A stretch of DNA of 64,000 nt from RBG-16-64-43 sp035288225 (GTDB lineage Bacteria; Chloroflexota; Anaerolineae; Anaerolineales; RBG-16-64-43): assembly GCA_035288225.1 (NCBI GenBank), contig DATEAT010000052.1, positions 3,058-67,057 on the forward strand, in the 5' to 3' direction. The notes beneath the pieces were generated by a model. It had not been told where the DNA came from. It was given only the letters and a program-made list of their open reading frames with translations, and searched no databases. Below are positions 26,119-34,415 of this stretch, one piece after another. The position numbers were made by a program, and so were the translations under genes. The stretch's first letter is position 1. Every line of letters starts with the position of its first letter.

Positions 26119-26895
26119 TTACTTGCCGATGACCATACCCGCCGGGTCAATCTCATGCAGCAGTCGGCGCTCCTCCTCAGTCGGCGGGGCGTTAACCTCC
26201 AGCGTATCGGCCACCTGGATCTTGAAACCACTCGCGGCCTGCACCTCGGCCACCGATACGCCCGGATGCGTCGCGCGCAGCCGCAGTTGCTTGGTGCTCT
26301 CATCGAAATCGAAAACCGCGAGCTGAGTGAGTACCCGGTACGGTCCCGTCCCGGCCGGTAGCCCGGCCCGTTCGCGCGCCCCCGGGCCGTCGATGTACCC
26401 AGGCGTGGTGATGAAGTTGACCCGCTCGACAAAGCGGCGCGTATCCTGGCGAATGATGATCATGGTCCGCTGGGCCAGCGAGCCCACGTCATTGGCGCCC
26501 CCGGAGCCGGGCAAACGCACCTCGGGCGCCTCCCACGGGCCGATGACCGTGGTGTTGAGGTTGCCGTAGCGGTCCATCATCGCCCCGCCCAGGAAACCGA
26601 AATCCACGTAGCCCGCCTGGCAGGCGCTCATCACGTTGTGCATGCTGGAGGCGGCCGAGGCATGATAGAAGGTCCGCGAATCGCCGACCGAGACCGGCAG
26701 GGTGGGCACACGCGGCCCCACCCCGCCCGCCTCGAAAATGATCACCAGCCCCGGCGCATGCATGCGCTGGGCGAGGATGGCCCCGATCATCGGCAACCCG
26801 GTGCCCACCAGCACCGTGCGCCGGTCCTCCAGCATACGCGCGGCCACGCAGGCCATCAGTTCCATCGCGGTGTATGCAGGTTGGGATGCGGTCAT
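26119..26895 (-). CDS. CoA-transferase family I, subunit B
   Basis: A protein of 258 residues (MTASQPAYTAMELMACVAARMLED). It shows VLVGTGLPMIGAILAQRMHAPGLVIIFEAGGVGPR at the region where the family's catalytic Glu lies, then VDFGFLGGAMMDRYGNLNTTVIG, LPGSGGANDVGSLAQRTMII and FVERVNFITTPGYIDG. These blocks match the beta subunits of glutaconate/3-oxoadipate-type CoA-transferases and the related IpdB. The ATG at 26895 lies seven bases after the subunit A stop; a longer upstream frame overlaps subunit A and is rejected. The acyl substrate cannot be told. Confidence 0.87.
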   Translation of the reverse strand: MTASQPAYTAMELMACVAARMLEDRRTVLVGTGLPMIGAILAQRMHAPGLVIIFEAGGVGPRVPTLPVSVGDSRTFYHASAASSMHNVMSACQAGYVDFGFLGGAMMDRYGNLNTTVIGPWEAPEVRLPGSGGANDVGSLAQRTMIIIRQDTRRFVERVNFITTPGYIDGPGARERAGLPAGTGPYRVLTQLAVFDFDESTKQLRLRATHPGVSVAEVQAASGFKIQVADTLEVNAPPTEEERRLLHEIDPAGMVIGK

Positions 26896-26902
26896 GACGG
26901 CC

Positions 26903-27919
26903 TCACTTCTTTTGCAGCCAGGGGGCGCGCAGCGGCTGCCGCAGATGCTCGACATCCTCGAGGTAGGCTCGCTTGGTTGCACCGCCGATGTGCTCGAGGT
27001 AGGCAGCGAAGTCGGACATGTTGTAAACGTATCGATCAAGATAGTCGCGCGTGCCTTCCGGCGTCTTCGACACGTCGAGCCACTCGCCGATGTGTTCCTC
27101 GTCGAAGTAGTACAGGTAAGGCATGGTGGTCGGATGCGCTCCGAAGGGCACCTCGCACACGGCATCCACCACATAGAAGGGAATGGCGGTGAGCCACGGC
27201 CGTTCCTGGATGACCTCATGCGCGACGATCTCTTCGGCGGTGATGATGACCCGCCGTGCCGCGCGCGCCAGCTCCCAATCCATGATCAGTATGCCGTCGA
27301 TCTGCGCGTTGCCGTACATGTCGCAGCGCGGCACATGGAACACGGCCACGTCCGGGTAGGCGGCCGGGATCAGGCAGACCGGTTTGCCGCTCCACGGGTC
27401 GCGCGCCACTTTGCAGGCACTGTGGGTGAACGTATCGGAGCCGAGCATGTTGCGGGAAGGGATGAATGGGACGCCCAGCATGCCGGCCAAGAAGCGCCAC
27501 TGATACCCGGCATTGGAGATCTCACCGACCACGCGGCACGCGCCGCTCTCCACCGCGCGGCGACTTGCAGGCGAGAGGCCGCGCAGCTCCTGGGCGAAAG
27601 CGTAGGCGACCTCGATGCGATCGACACAGCCCGAACCGATGAGCAGGTCTGCATCGTGCACCGCCGTTTTCCCCGCGAGCACGAGGTGCTGGCGGCGCTG
27701 GCGGATGATCTCATACACCACCGCCATGGCAACGCGGATGTGGCCGAAGCCGCCCATCGCCAGGTAATCGCCATCGTGAACGAATTCGCGCACCGCCTGC
27801 GGCACGCTCATGCGCTTGTCACGCAGCTCGCGCGACTTGTTCTCGAGCACCCAGCGCCGGTTCTCGTCCGGGTCGTGCCAGCCGATGAGTTCGCCCCTCC
27901 CTTGCTCAAGCATCTCCAT
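26903..27919 (-). CDS. CoA-transferase family I, subunit A
   Basis: A protein of 338 residues. SVPQAVREFVHDGDYLAMGGFGHIRVAMAVVYEIIRQ is the typical alpha-subunit opening, followed by DLLIGSGCVDRIEVAYA, PFIPSRNMLGSDTF, AAYPDVAVFHVPRCDMYGNAQIDG and a RRVIITAEEIV block. This corresponds to GctA/IpdA-like subunits. The ATG at 27919 has GGGAGAGG seven bases upstream. It forms a two-gene operon with subunit B. IpdAB in actinobacteria opens a ring in steroid breakdown, and other members move CoA between acids; the data do not decide. Confidence 0.87.
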   Translation of the reverse strand: MEMLEQGRGELIGWHDPDENRRWVLENKSRELRDKRMSVPQAVREFVHDGDYLAMGGFGHIRVAMAVVYEIIRQRRQHLVLAGKTAVHDADLLIGSGCVDRIEVAYAFAQELRGLSPASRRAVESGACRVVGEISNAGYQWRFLAGMLGVPFIPSRNMLGSDTFTHSACKVARDPWSGKPVCLIPAAYPDVAVFHVPRCDMYGNAQIDGILIMDWELARAARRVIITAEEIVAHEVIQERPWLTAIPFYVVDAVCEVPFGAHPTTMPYLYYFDEEHIGEWLDVSKTPEGTRDYLDRYVYNMSDFAAYLEHIGGATKRAYLEDVEHLRQPLRAPWLQKK

Positions 27920-27988
27920 GGTTTGCCTCTCCCATCGCGGGCCGAACTCCTCGGGGCGCGTGCTGCGCCTCGGCTCCCGCGTAAGCAC

Positions 27989-28024
27989 ACCGGCCGCGCC
28001 CCCTTCGTGCGGGCCGCGGCCGGT
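27989..28024 (-). terminator. hairpin between the lipoprotein gene and the CoA-transferase operon
   Basis: ACCGGCCGCG and CGCGGCCGGT form a strong stem with a GC-rich loop, but no T-run follows on the minus strand. It may be a terminator of the gene at 28154-30640 or a structured leader of the CoA-transferase message. Confidence 0.5.
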
Positions 28025-28153
28025 TAGTCGGTTTGAGGATGAACACCCCCGCGGCAGGCGTGCCACAACCTACCATAGGCGTTGGTGCGCGCATGATGTA
28101 GGGCGAGTCGCGGACTGTCCGTCACTTCTCCCCGCCTGCGTCGTGCCGAGCTC

Positions 28154-30640
28154 TTATCGGCCGGAGAGCGCCTGGAAGTAAACCTGCAGCACGGTCTCGG
28201 CCGGCTTGCCGTGCACCGAAGGCGAGGCGTCGCGCAACCCCACAGCCGGATAGTAGCCCCAGGCGACGAACCCGCTCACCCAATCCCGTGCGGCCGCGTT
28301 GGCCAGCAGCGCCTGATAGGCGTTGGCTTGGACGTTCAGGTTGGGGGCGATGGCAAGCGCCAGTGGCGAGCCGGAGGTCAGCGCCTCCAGCGCCAGACAC
28401 GCGCCGCTGGTGTCGTTCGGGCAGCCGCTGGCGCCGCCGTTGGCCGAGGCCCAGGCTGCGGAAATGACAATCGGCTTGCCCAGCGCGCGCAACACGGCCA
28501 CCTTGCCATCCAAGAGTGCCCCGGCGGAGGCGGACATCTCCTCCAGGCTGGCCCCATCATTCGCGCCCAGCGGCGACCGCACTTGAACGTAGATCTCATC
28601 CACCTCGTCCAGGAAGAGCGGCGGCATTTGCAGTTGGTCGGTGAGCAAGAGCTCCACGGCCATCCGCCCGCCGAAGTGATTGCGTAAATCGCGAATCAGC
28701 ACCCGCCAGCGGATCTCGGCGTCCGCCGGTGCCCCGGCGGCGCCCGGCATAGCCGGGACCACCGATGTGCGCGCCACTACCAGTTCTTCCACGCCGGCTT
28801 GCTGCGCGAGATCGGCATAGCCCACCAGGAAAGTGCGGTAGGCGGTGAACCACGCATTCCACCATTCGGTGCTCTTCGGCGCTGCGGCCCACCAATCGCC
28901 GAGCGAACCACTCAGCGGGAGCAGGTCCGGCGCCAGCACGGTGCGCAAGCCGGCCGAGCGCGCCGAGCCGAGCTGCGCCAAGAGGTCCTGCCGCAGCGGC
29001 GAGTTCAATCCAGGCAGATAGACAAGGTCCGGCAGCGGAGTGACCGCGGCCGCATACCACGCAGGGCTGAGCACGAGCGAGTTGAGGCGCAGGCCCACCA
29101 GGTCCACCAAGGTCGGGTCGAACGGGCGGCGCCATGGCGCAGAGGTCAATACCACACCGCTGCGGAAGTCCGGCCGCGCAGCCGGTGACGCGAGGACCAG
29201 TGCCGGCGCGGGGGCATCGCTCCAGGCAACCCAGGCTTGCACCGTGTCGGCCAGCGATTGGGCTTGAGCCGAGGGTGTGAACTGCCGCCCCGCCGGGTTG
29301 GCGCCGGCCGTGGCCGTGTCGTCGGCCACGCCGCAGTCGCCGTTGCGGCAGTAGCGGTACGCCACCGGCCCCGGCCATTCGAGGGGGCTGAACAGCGTGT
29401 AACTCCAGCGCTGTGGCCCGGCGCTCCACATCGGCACCGGATTCATCCAGATGCCCGGGAAGGGCGCGAATTGTATCGAGACGCTCTCTGTCGTCGGCGT
29501 GCCGGTTGGCACGCTGGCGTCGAAGCTCACCGCACCGCCTGCCGAATGCCAGGTGATCACGCCGTCGGTTTGCAGCACGTCCATCTGCGGCACGTCCAGC
29601 TCGCGCACCACCAGTGCGCTCGTGCCGTCTCGCTCCGCATTCCAGAAACCGTCGCCCAGGCTGAACTTGTAACGCAGGTGGTACCCCACCGGGAGTGAGA
29701 CCACCGCCACCGAGGTTCCGTCCGGCAACGGGGTGAGTGTGAGGGCGCGTGTGGGTTCGATGAGCGAACCTGCGGCCGCGGGCTGGAAGGTGCTGCCCAG
29801 CGAAAGCAGGTTGCCGACCAACCGCACCGGCGCGCCGGCCGGCGTATCGGCCGGCAGGTAGACGTGCAGGGTCACCGACACCCGCGGTGCCGGCACAAGC
29901 TGGACATCGGCCGGAGTCTCCGCGCCGTCGGCCACGATGGCTTCTTGTTGGAACACGCGATAGTTGCCGTCCGGGTCGAAGTAGACCAGCATATGCTTGC
30001 CGGCCGGCACCGAATCGAACTTGTAGGCGCCCGCCGAATCGGTCCAGGTGCGCATGCCCGCCACCGAGACCATCAGGCCGGGAATGGCCAGGCCGGTGGC
30101 CTGGTCGCGCACCAGGCCGTGCACCCGGCCGGAGGGACGCGTGTAGGTTGTGGTCAGCCACCGCGAAATCTGGTCATCGACGGTATTCGCACCGGTCACG
30201 AGGAACAGGCGGTAATCGACGCCTTCGCCGTTGGGCAAAGCCTCCAGCGTTTCGCCCTCACCGCGCAGCGAGTAGCGGTAGAAGACAAGCCGCCCGCGAG
30301 GCAGATCTGCGCGTGCCTCCCACTTACCCTCGCCGATCGCCTCCATCGCGATCACCGTCGAGTTGAGCGCCAAGCTGGTGACTTCATCCAGCAGGTTGAG
30401 CACAACCTGAGACTCCGAGTCCGTGCCCTCGGGCACCGTGACAATGAAGGTCACTGGCAAGCGGGCGGCGGGGGTGGTGGTGGGAAAGGGATAGCGCGTG
30501 GGTGCCGGACCGCCACCGATCCCGGGAACGCCGCCGCATCCCACCAGCAGCGTTGCAGCAACCGCACCCAGCCCGGCGCGCGTCAGCCATCGCCGGGCCT
30601 TCAGTTGCCAGTGTGTTATTCCAGATCGTTTCATCATCAT
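28154..30640 (-). CDS. large lipoprotein with carboxypeptidase-regulatory-like, CBM-like and TIM-barrel-like parts
   Basis: About 828 residues, exported. After a basic start (MMMKRSG) comes a hydrophobic stretch ending LLVGC, a lipobox, then a Pro/Thr linker. Around residues 170-250, RPSGRVHGLVRDQATGLAIPGLMVSVAG...YKFDSVPAGKHMLVYFDPDGNYRVF is a carboxypeptidase-regulatory-like beta domain. Middle parts (YHLRYKFSLGDGFWNAERDG and WSYTLFSPLEWPGPVAYRYCRNGDCG) resemble starch-binding-type beta sandwiches. The C-terminal third (VDLVGLRLNSLVLSPAWY..., PIVISAAWASANGG, FVAWGYYPAVG) looks like a glycosidase-type barrel, without a catalytic pair that I can confirm. The start within ATGATGATG is uncertain. 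Function is probably surface carbohydrate binding or hydrolysis. Confidence 0.7.
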   Translation of the reverse strand: MMMKRSGITHWQLKARRWLTRAGLGAVAATLLVGCGGVPGIGGGPAPTRYPFPTTTPAARLPVTFIVTVPEGTDSESQVVLNLLDEVTSLALNSTVIAMEAIGEGKWEARADLPRGRLVFYRYSLRGEGETLEALPNGEGVDYRLFLVTGANTVDDQISRWLTTTYTRPSGRVHGLVRDQATGLAIPGLMVSVAGMRTWTDSAGAYKFDSVPAGKHMLVYFDPDGNYRVFQQEAIVADGAETPADVQLVPAPRVSVTLHVYLPADTPAGAPVRLVGNLLSLGSTFQPAAAGSLIEPTRALTLTPLPDGTSVAVVSLPVGYHLRYKFSLGDGFWNAERDGTSALVVRELDVPQMDVLQTDGVITWHSAGGAVSFDASVPTGTPTTESVSIQFAPFPGIWMNPVPMWSAGPQRWSYTLFSPLEWPGPVAYRYCRNGDCGVADDTATAGANPAGRQFTPSAQAQSLADTVQAWVAWSDAPAPALVLASPAARPDFRSGVVLTSAPWRRPFDPTLVDLVGLRLNSLVLSPAWYAAAVTPLPDLVYLPGLNSPLRQDLLAQLGSARSAGLRTVLAPDLLPLSGSLGDWWAAAPKSTEWWNAWFTAYRTFLVGYADLAQQAGVEELVVARTSVVPAMPGAAGAPADAEIRWRVLIRDLRNHFGGRMAVELLLTDQLQMPPLFLDEVDEIYVQVRSPLGANDGASLEEMSASAGALLDGKVAVLRALGKPIVISAAWASANGGASGCPNDTSGACLALEALTSGSPLALAIAPNLNVQANAYQALLANAAARDWVSGFVAWGYYPAVGLRDASPSVHGKPAETVLQVYFQALSGR

Positions 30641-30769
30641 CCATCCATCGGCGCGGCGCACAGCGCGCGCCTTATTCAACGATTGGCTTGTGCGCTTCGA
30701 GCAGTCTGCACCCGACGCACGCGACGCAGGCGGGCTTGCAGGGCGGCGCCCAACGGCGGGCGCCCCGGG

Positions 30770-30997
30770 CTAACGGCTGTCGGCCGCCGCCCGGTCCTCG
30801 GCCTTGTCTTCTGCGGGGGGCTCGAGCATGGGCGCCGGAGGCGGCAGCGACTTGAGAAACTTCATCGTCACCGTTCCGCACTTTGCGCATTTGCCCCGCG
30901 CTGCCGGCCGCCCGTTGCGGGTGTTGAGGTATTCCACCTCCACCATCGGGCGTTGGGCCTTGCAGCGCACGCAATACGCTTGGATTTCCTGGGCCAT
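30770..30997 (-). CDS. DUF5679-like zinc-ribbon protein
   Basis: A protein of 75 residues (MAQEIQAYCVRCKAQRPMVEVEYLNTRNGRPAARGKCAKCG in part). The two CxxC knuckles, YCVRCK and KCAKCG, with the intervening RNGRPAARG, match the short zinc ribbon DUF5679, also found as a repeat in some topoisomerase C-termini. A Pro/Ala/Glu-rich tail follows (SLPPPAPMLEPPAEDKAEDRAAADSR). It is probably a small nucleic-acid- or protein-binding factor. A longer frame upstream is rejected because the ATG at 30997 starts the conserved part. Confidence 0.78.
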   Translation of the reverse strand: MAQEIQAYCVRCKAQRPMVEVEYLNTRNGRPAARGKCAKCGTVTMKFLKSLPPPAPMLEPPAEDKAEDRAAADSR

Positions 30998-31767
30998 AGG
31001 CTGCTGGCTGGCACTCCCGACGGGATAATAGCACAAATGCCCGGTCGCGCTTGGCTGCATGCGGCACCTCCAGACATCGGCGCGCTTCGGCTGAGGGCTG
31101 CAACCGGCGTGCCAGCGCATGCTTCAATCCATATTGACGAGGGACGGTAAAGACTGCAACCTCGTTCGGCAAGTCGTACGTTGGCGCAACTATCTATGCG
31201 GTGGTCTTGGGACTTGTCTGGCGCTGGTTCTCCTCCGCGTGGCGGCCCGGCTTGCCTCGCTCGCTCCGCGTCGGGCAAAGACCGTCAAGTCCGCGGCGGG
31301 ACAAGATCGTCATCCCCGCGAAAGCGGAGACCCAGGACGAATACGCATGCTACAGGAATGAGACGCGCGAAGAGGTGATACACAAGCGCTTGGCCAATCG
31401 CCGGTCCGGCGCAGCATCCGAGGCTCGGGGTCGGTGATGCGCCCGGATTCCCGCTTTCGTGGGAATGACATTCGGGGTGTCGACCGAGCGTCATGACCGG
31501 CACGGAGCGTGGTGCTGGCCGGCCGTTATTTCGGCTCGTCATCCCCGCGTGCTCGAAGCGGGGATCCAGGAGGGCAATCGAAGACAAGGCATGAGCCAAC
31601 CTCATAGTGCCATTCCCCGACCCCATCAAGAACGCACGGCGTGTGTGTTCCTTTAGCCTGACCCAAACCGCAATCTCGCGCCAGACTTCGCGGCCTGCCC
31701 CTCTTTGCGCCCGCCTCGATCGTAGCGGCCCTGCCCAGCCTTCTCCCTTAGACATTGCATTGGTGCC
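30998..31767. other. repeat-bearing intergenic region of about 770 bases
   Basis: No gene is supportable here; several overlapping frames exist but show only repeat-derived or low-quality sequence. The middle (31308-31570) carries three CCCCGCG-type dispersed repeat elements described separately. Confidence 0.5.
31308..31570. repeat. three CGTCATCCCCGCG-type palindromic repeats
   Basis: Copies: CGTCATCCCCGCGAAAGCGG at 31308-31327 with AGACCCAGG after it; GATTCCCGCTTTCGTGGGAA at 31446-31465 in reverse orientation, followed by TGAC; and CTCGTCATCCCCGCGTGCTC (31535-31554) with GAAGCGGGGATCCAGG after it. A related half is at 22160-22184. These resemble the widespread GTCATTCCCGCG...GCGGGAATCCAG elements of many bacterial genomes. 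Confidence 0.75.
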
Positions 31768-31796
31768 TTGAAGGCCGCCCAGTTTCGGGGTATCCT
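31768..31796 (+). promoter_or_regulatory. promoter of the lipoprotein gene at 31901
   Basis: TTGAAG (31768-31773) and TATCCT (31791-31796) are spaced by exactly 17 bases. The leader to the ATG is about 100 bases and contains GGAGGAG just before the start. Confidence 0.65.
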
Positions 31797-31900
31797 CGGG
31801 CCTGCGGTGAGCCGATACGGTCGCGCGGGGTTGTCTCGCGCGATCTCGCATAACGAGGCGGGTCGGCCACAAATCAACTCAGTACTGGAGGAGACGAGAA

Positions 31901-32542
31901 ATGTCGAGGTTCGCTGTTATTCTTGTGCTTGCCACTGCACTCACGCTGGGATGCAGCCTGACCAGCGGTGCCGCCTCAAGTGGCGGCGATACCAGCATCT
32001 TGTTCCAGGATGATTTCTCCGACACGGGCAGCGGGTGGGATAGCACCACCACCGACAGCGCGTTGACCGACTACGCCAGCGGCGCGTACCGCATCTGGGT
32101 CAACGACACCAACAGCGATTATTGGGCAAACCCCGGCCTGAGCTTCACCGACGTGCGGATCGAGGTTGAAGCGACCAAAGTCGGCGGGCCGGACGACAAC
32201 GACTTAGGGGTCATCTGCCGCTACCAGGACACCGAGAACTTCTACTTCGCCCTGGTCTCGAGCGATGGCTTTGCCGGCATCGGCAAGACCAAGGCCGGGC
32301 AGCAGACGCTACTGACGGGCGACAACCTCTCGCCGACGGATGCTATCAACAAGGGCAACAGCAAGAACACCATTCGCCTCGACTGCCTGGGCAGTTCGCT
32401 CTCACTGCTGGTCAACGGCACCCAGGTTATCACGGCGACCGACTCCGACTTTGCCAAAGGCGACGTGGGTCTGATGGCGGGGACGTACGATACTCCGGGC
32501 ACCGACATCCAATTCGACAATTTCGTCGTGCGCGCGCCGTAA
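31901..32542 (+). CDS. lipoprotein with LamG/DUF1080-like jelly-roll domain
   Basis: A protein of 213 residues. The signal peptide VILVLATALTLGCSL ends in a lipobox (C18). After a Ser/Gly linker comes LFQDDFSDTGSGWDSTTTDS, the common opening of laminin-G-like or DUF1080-type beta sandwiches, then YRIWVNDTNSDYWANPG, DLGVICRYQDTENFYFALVSSDG, NTIRLDCLGSSLSLLVNG and the closing DIQFDNFVVRAP. Such domains often bind carbohydrate, but no catalytic role is visible. The gene stands alone, with its own promoter and a terminator at 32600. Confidence 0.78.
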   Translation: MSRFAVILVLATALTLGCSLTSGAASSGGDTSILFQDDFSDTGSGWDSTTTDSALTDYASGAYRIWVNDTNSDYWANPGLSFTDVRIEVEATKVGGPDDNDLGVICRYQDTENFYFALVSSDGFAGIGKTKAGQQTLLTGDNLSPTDAINKGNSKNTIRLDCLGSSLSLLVNGTQVITATDSDFAKGDVGLMAGTYDTPGTDIQFDNFVVRAP

Positions 32543-32599
32543 GCCGGCCCGTGCCCTCAGTGCCTTGCAGCGGCGATCGCCGCTCGGCCGTACATCTCA

Positions 32600-32625
32600 C
32601 AGCGCCCGCCTCTGGCGGGCGCTGT
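32600..32625 (+). terminator. terminator after the LamG-like lipoprotein gene
   Basis: CAGCGCCCGCC and GGCGGGCGCTG form an 11-pair stem around a four-base loop (TCTG). TCCGTT follows. Confidence 0.75.
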
Positions 32626-32640
32626 CCGTTGCGCGGCGGA

Positions 32641-32646
32641 TATAAT
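32641..32646 (+). promoter_or_regulatory. -10 element upstream of mtaB
   Basis: A perfect TATAAT lies 42 bases before the mtaB ATG. No matching -35 is visible, because the preceding bases belong to the terminator hairpin. Confidence 0.5.
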
Positions 32647-32687
32647 CCGGCGTGGCCGCGGATTCTCGCGCGAGGCCCAGGTGAGCG

Positions 32688-33992
32688 ATGCGCGTCTTCT
32701 TCGATACGGTCGGCTGCCGGCTCAACCAAAGCGAGATGGATTCTCTTGCCGCCGAGTTCCACGCTGCGGGCGACGAGATCCTCGCGCGCCCGGCCCAGGC
32801 CGAAGTGGTTGTGCTCAATACCTGCGCCGTGACGCGGGAGGCTGAGCGCGATTCGCGCAGCGCCGCCCGCCGCCTGCATGCTCTGGCGCCTCAGGCACGC
32901 CTCGTGCTCACCGGCTGTTGGGCCACACTCGCGGCGGGCGAAGCGCACGCGTTGCCGGGCGTCAGCCGGGTGGTCGCGAATGCGGGCAAAGCGGCACTGC
33001 GCGAGAGCCTCACCGGGGCGCAAAGAGATGCCCTTATTGGCCGCGCGGCGCCCCCCGCTCCGCGCCGGCGCACGCGCGCCTTCCTTAAAGTGCAGGACGG
33101 CTGCGACAACTGCTGCACCTTCTGCGTCACGCGTCTGGCGCGCGGCGCCAGCCGCAGCCGGCCCCTGCTCGATGTCCTGGCGGACGCGCGCGAGCTGCAT
33201 GCCCGCGGCGCCCAAGAGATCGTGCTCACCGGTGTCCAGCTCGGCGCGTACGGCCGGGAATGGGGGCGCGGACCGGCGCTGGAGGGCCTGTTGCGCGCGT
33301 TACTCGAGCATACGGAGGTGCCCCGCCTGCGCCTGTCATCGCTCGAGCCATGGGACCTGGCCGCCTCTTTCTTTGAACTGTGGGCCAATCCGCGGCTATG
33401 CCCGCATCTTCATCTTCCGCTGCAATCCGGCGCCTCGGGCACGCTGCGCCGCATGGGCCGGCGCATCACGCCCGAGGGGTACGCCCGAATGGTCGAGGGT
33501 GCGCGGCGGGCCATCCCCGATGTAGCCATCACGACCGACGTGATCGTCGGCTTCCCGGGTGAGAGCCGCCTCGAGTTTGAAGAGAGCCTGCGCCTGGTTG
33601 AGGAAATGCGATTCGCCGACGTGCATGCCTTTCGGTTTTCGCCGCGCGCGGGCACCGCCGCAGCCCGCTTCGGCGATCGCCCGGTACCCAACCAGGTGCG
33701 CGCGCGCATGGCCATGCTGCGCGAGGTCACTCAGGCCTCGTCCGAGGCCTTTCGCAGCGCGCTGCTCGGGCGGACCCTGCCCGTGTTGTGGGAACGTGAG
33801 CCCCACTCCACCCCCAACGGCCTGCAATGGCACGGGCTGACCCACAATTTCCAGCGCGTGCAATGCGCGGCGCGAGCCGGCCTGGCTAACCGCATCCTCC
33901 CGACCCGCCTCGCCGCGCTGGAGAACGGCGTCTTTCTCAGCCTCCCCGCCACAGACTCGAGCGAGCCAACCGTTTGTCAGGACGGACCATGA
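32688..33992 (+). CDS. mtaB: tRNA t6A37 methylthiotransferase MtaB
   Basis: A radical SAM methylthiotransferase of 434 residues that converts t6A37 to ms2t6A37 in tRNAs reading ANN codons. The N-terminal UPF0004 domain has C10 in DTVGCRLNQSE, a Cys in VLNTCAVT and one in VLTGCWAT. The radical SAM motif is CDNCCTFC. LTGVQLGAYG, HLHLPLQSGASGTLRRMGR and DVIVGFPGES are typical of MtaB/YqeV. The C-terminal TRAM-like part (from about 365) is short. The ATG at 32688 follows AGGTGAG. It overlaps the HIT gene (ATGA). Confidence 0.93.
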   Translation: MRVFFDTVGCRLNQSEMDSLAAEFHAAGDEILARPAQAEVVVLNTCAVTREAERDSRSAARRLHALAPQARLVLTGCWATLAAGEAHALPGVSRVVANAGKAALRESLTGAQRDALIGRAAPPAPRRRTRAFLKVQDGCDNCCTFCVTRLARGASRSRPLLDVLADARELHARGAQEIVLTGVQLGAYGREWGRGPALEGLLRALLEHTEVPRLRLSSLEPWDLAASFFELWANPRLCPHLHLPLQSGASGTLRRMGRRITPEGYARMVEGARRAIPDVAITTDVIVGFPGESRLEFEESLRLVEEMRFADVHAFRFSPRAGTAAARFGDRPVPNQVRARMAMLREVTQASSEAFRSALLGRTLPVLWEREPHSTPNGLQWHGLTHNFQRVQCAARAGLANRILPTRLAALENGVFLSLPATDSSEPTVCQDGP

Positions 33993-34342
33993 ACTCCCAT
34001 CCCGAGTGCCTCTTCTGCAAGATCGTGACTCGCGCCGCGCCGGCGCAGATCATCTATCACGACGAATGGGTCACCGCCTTCCGCGACATCCACCCCGCGG
34101 CCCCGGTTCACGTACTGATCGTCCCCAACCGTCACGTGACGGGGTTGAACGAGCTGGGCGAGGCGGGCGCCGACCTCGCCGCGCGGTTGCTGCTGGCTGC
34201 CGCGGATGTCGCCCGCCGGGAGGGCGTGCACGAGAGCGGGTACCGCGTGATCATCAACACCGGCGCCGACTCCGGACAAATCGTCCTCCATCTACACCTG
34301 CATCTCATCGGCGGCCAGCACATGCGCTACCCGATCGGCTGA
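33989..34342 (+). CDS. HIT-family nucleotide hydrolase/transferase
   Basis: A protein of 117 residues. CLFCKIVTRAAPAQIIYHDEWVTAFRDIHPAAPVHVLIVPNRHV is the HINT-subfamily opening. The histidine triad appears as VLHLHLHLIGG near the C-terminus, with the active-site His in the HLHLHL run. Hint proteins hydrolyse adenosine phosphoramidates. CLFC could bind zinc, as in Hint homologues. The start at 33989 overlaps the mtaB stop, so it is in the same operon. Confidence 0.92.
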   Translation: MNSHPECLFCKIVTRAAPAQIIYHDEWVTAFRDIHPAAPVHVLIVPNRHVTGLNELGEAGADLAARLLLAAADVARREGVHESGYRVIINTGADSGQIVLHLHLHLIGGQHMRYPIG

Positions 34343-34372
34343 GCCTGCCAGCCTCCCACCCCGCCCAGGCGG

Positions 34373-34378
34373 TATAAT
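34373..34378 (+). promoter_or_regulatory. -10 element upstream of efp
   Basis: A perfect TATAAT 37 bases before the efp ATG; no clear -35. AGAAAGGA precedes the start codon region. Confidence 0.5.
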
Positions 34379-34415
34379 CGCCGGCGATCTCGCAGAAAGG
34401 ACCTTGGCCACCTGA

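Noticed and set aside
31285..31872. Open frame of 195 codons in the repeat-bearing gap
   Set aside because: It is translated from the palindromic repeats and shows no conserved features or ribosome site.
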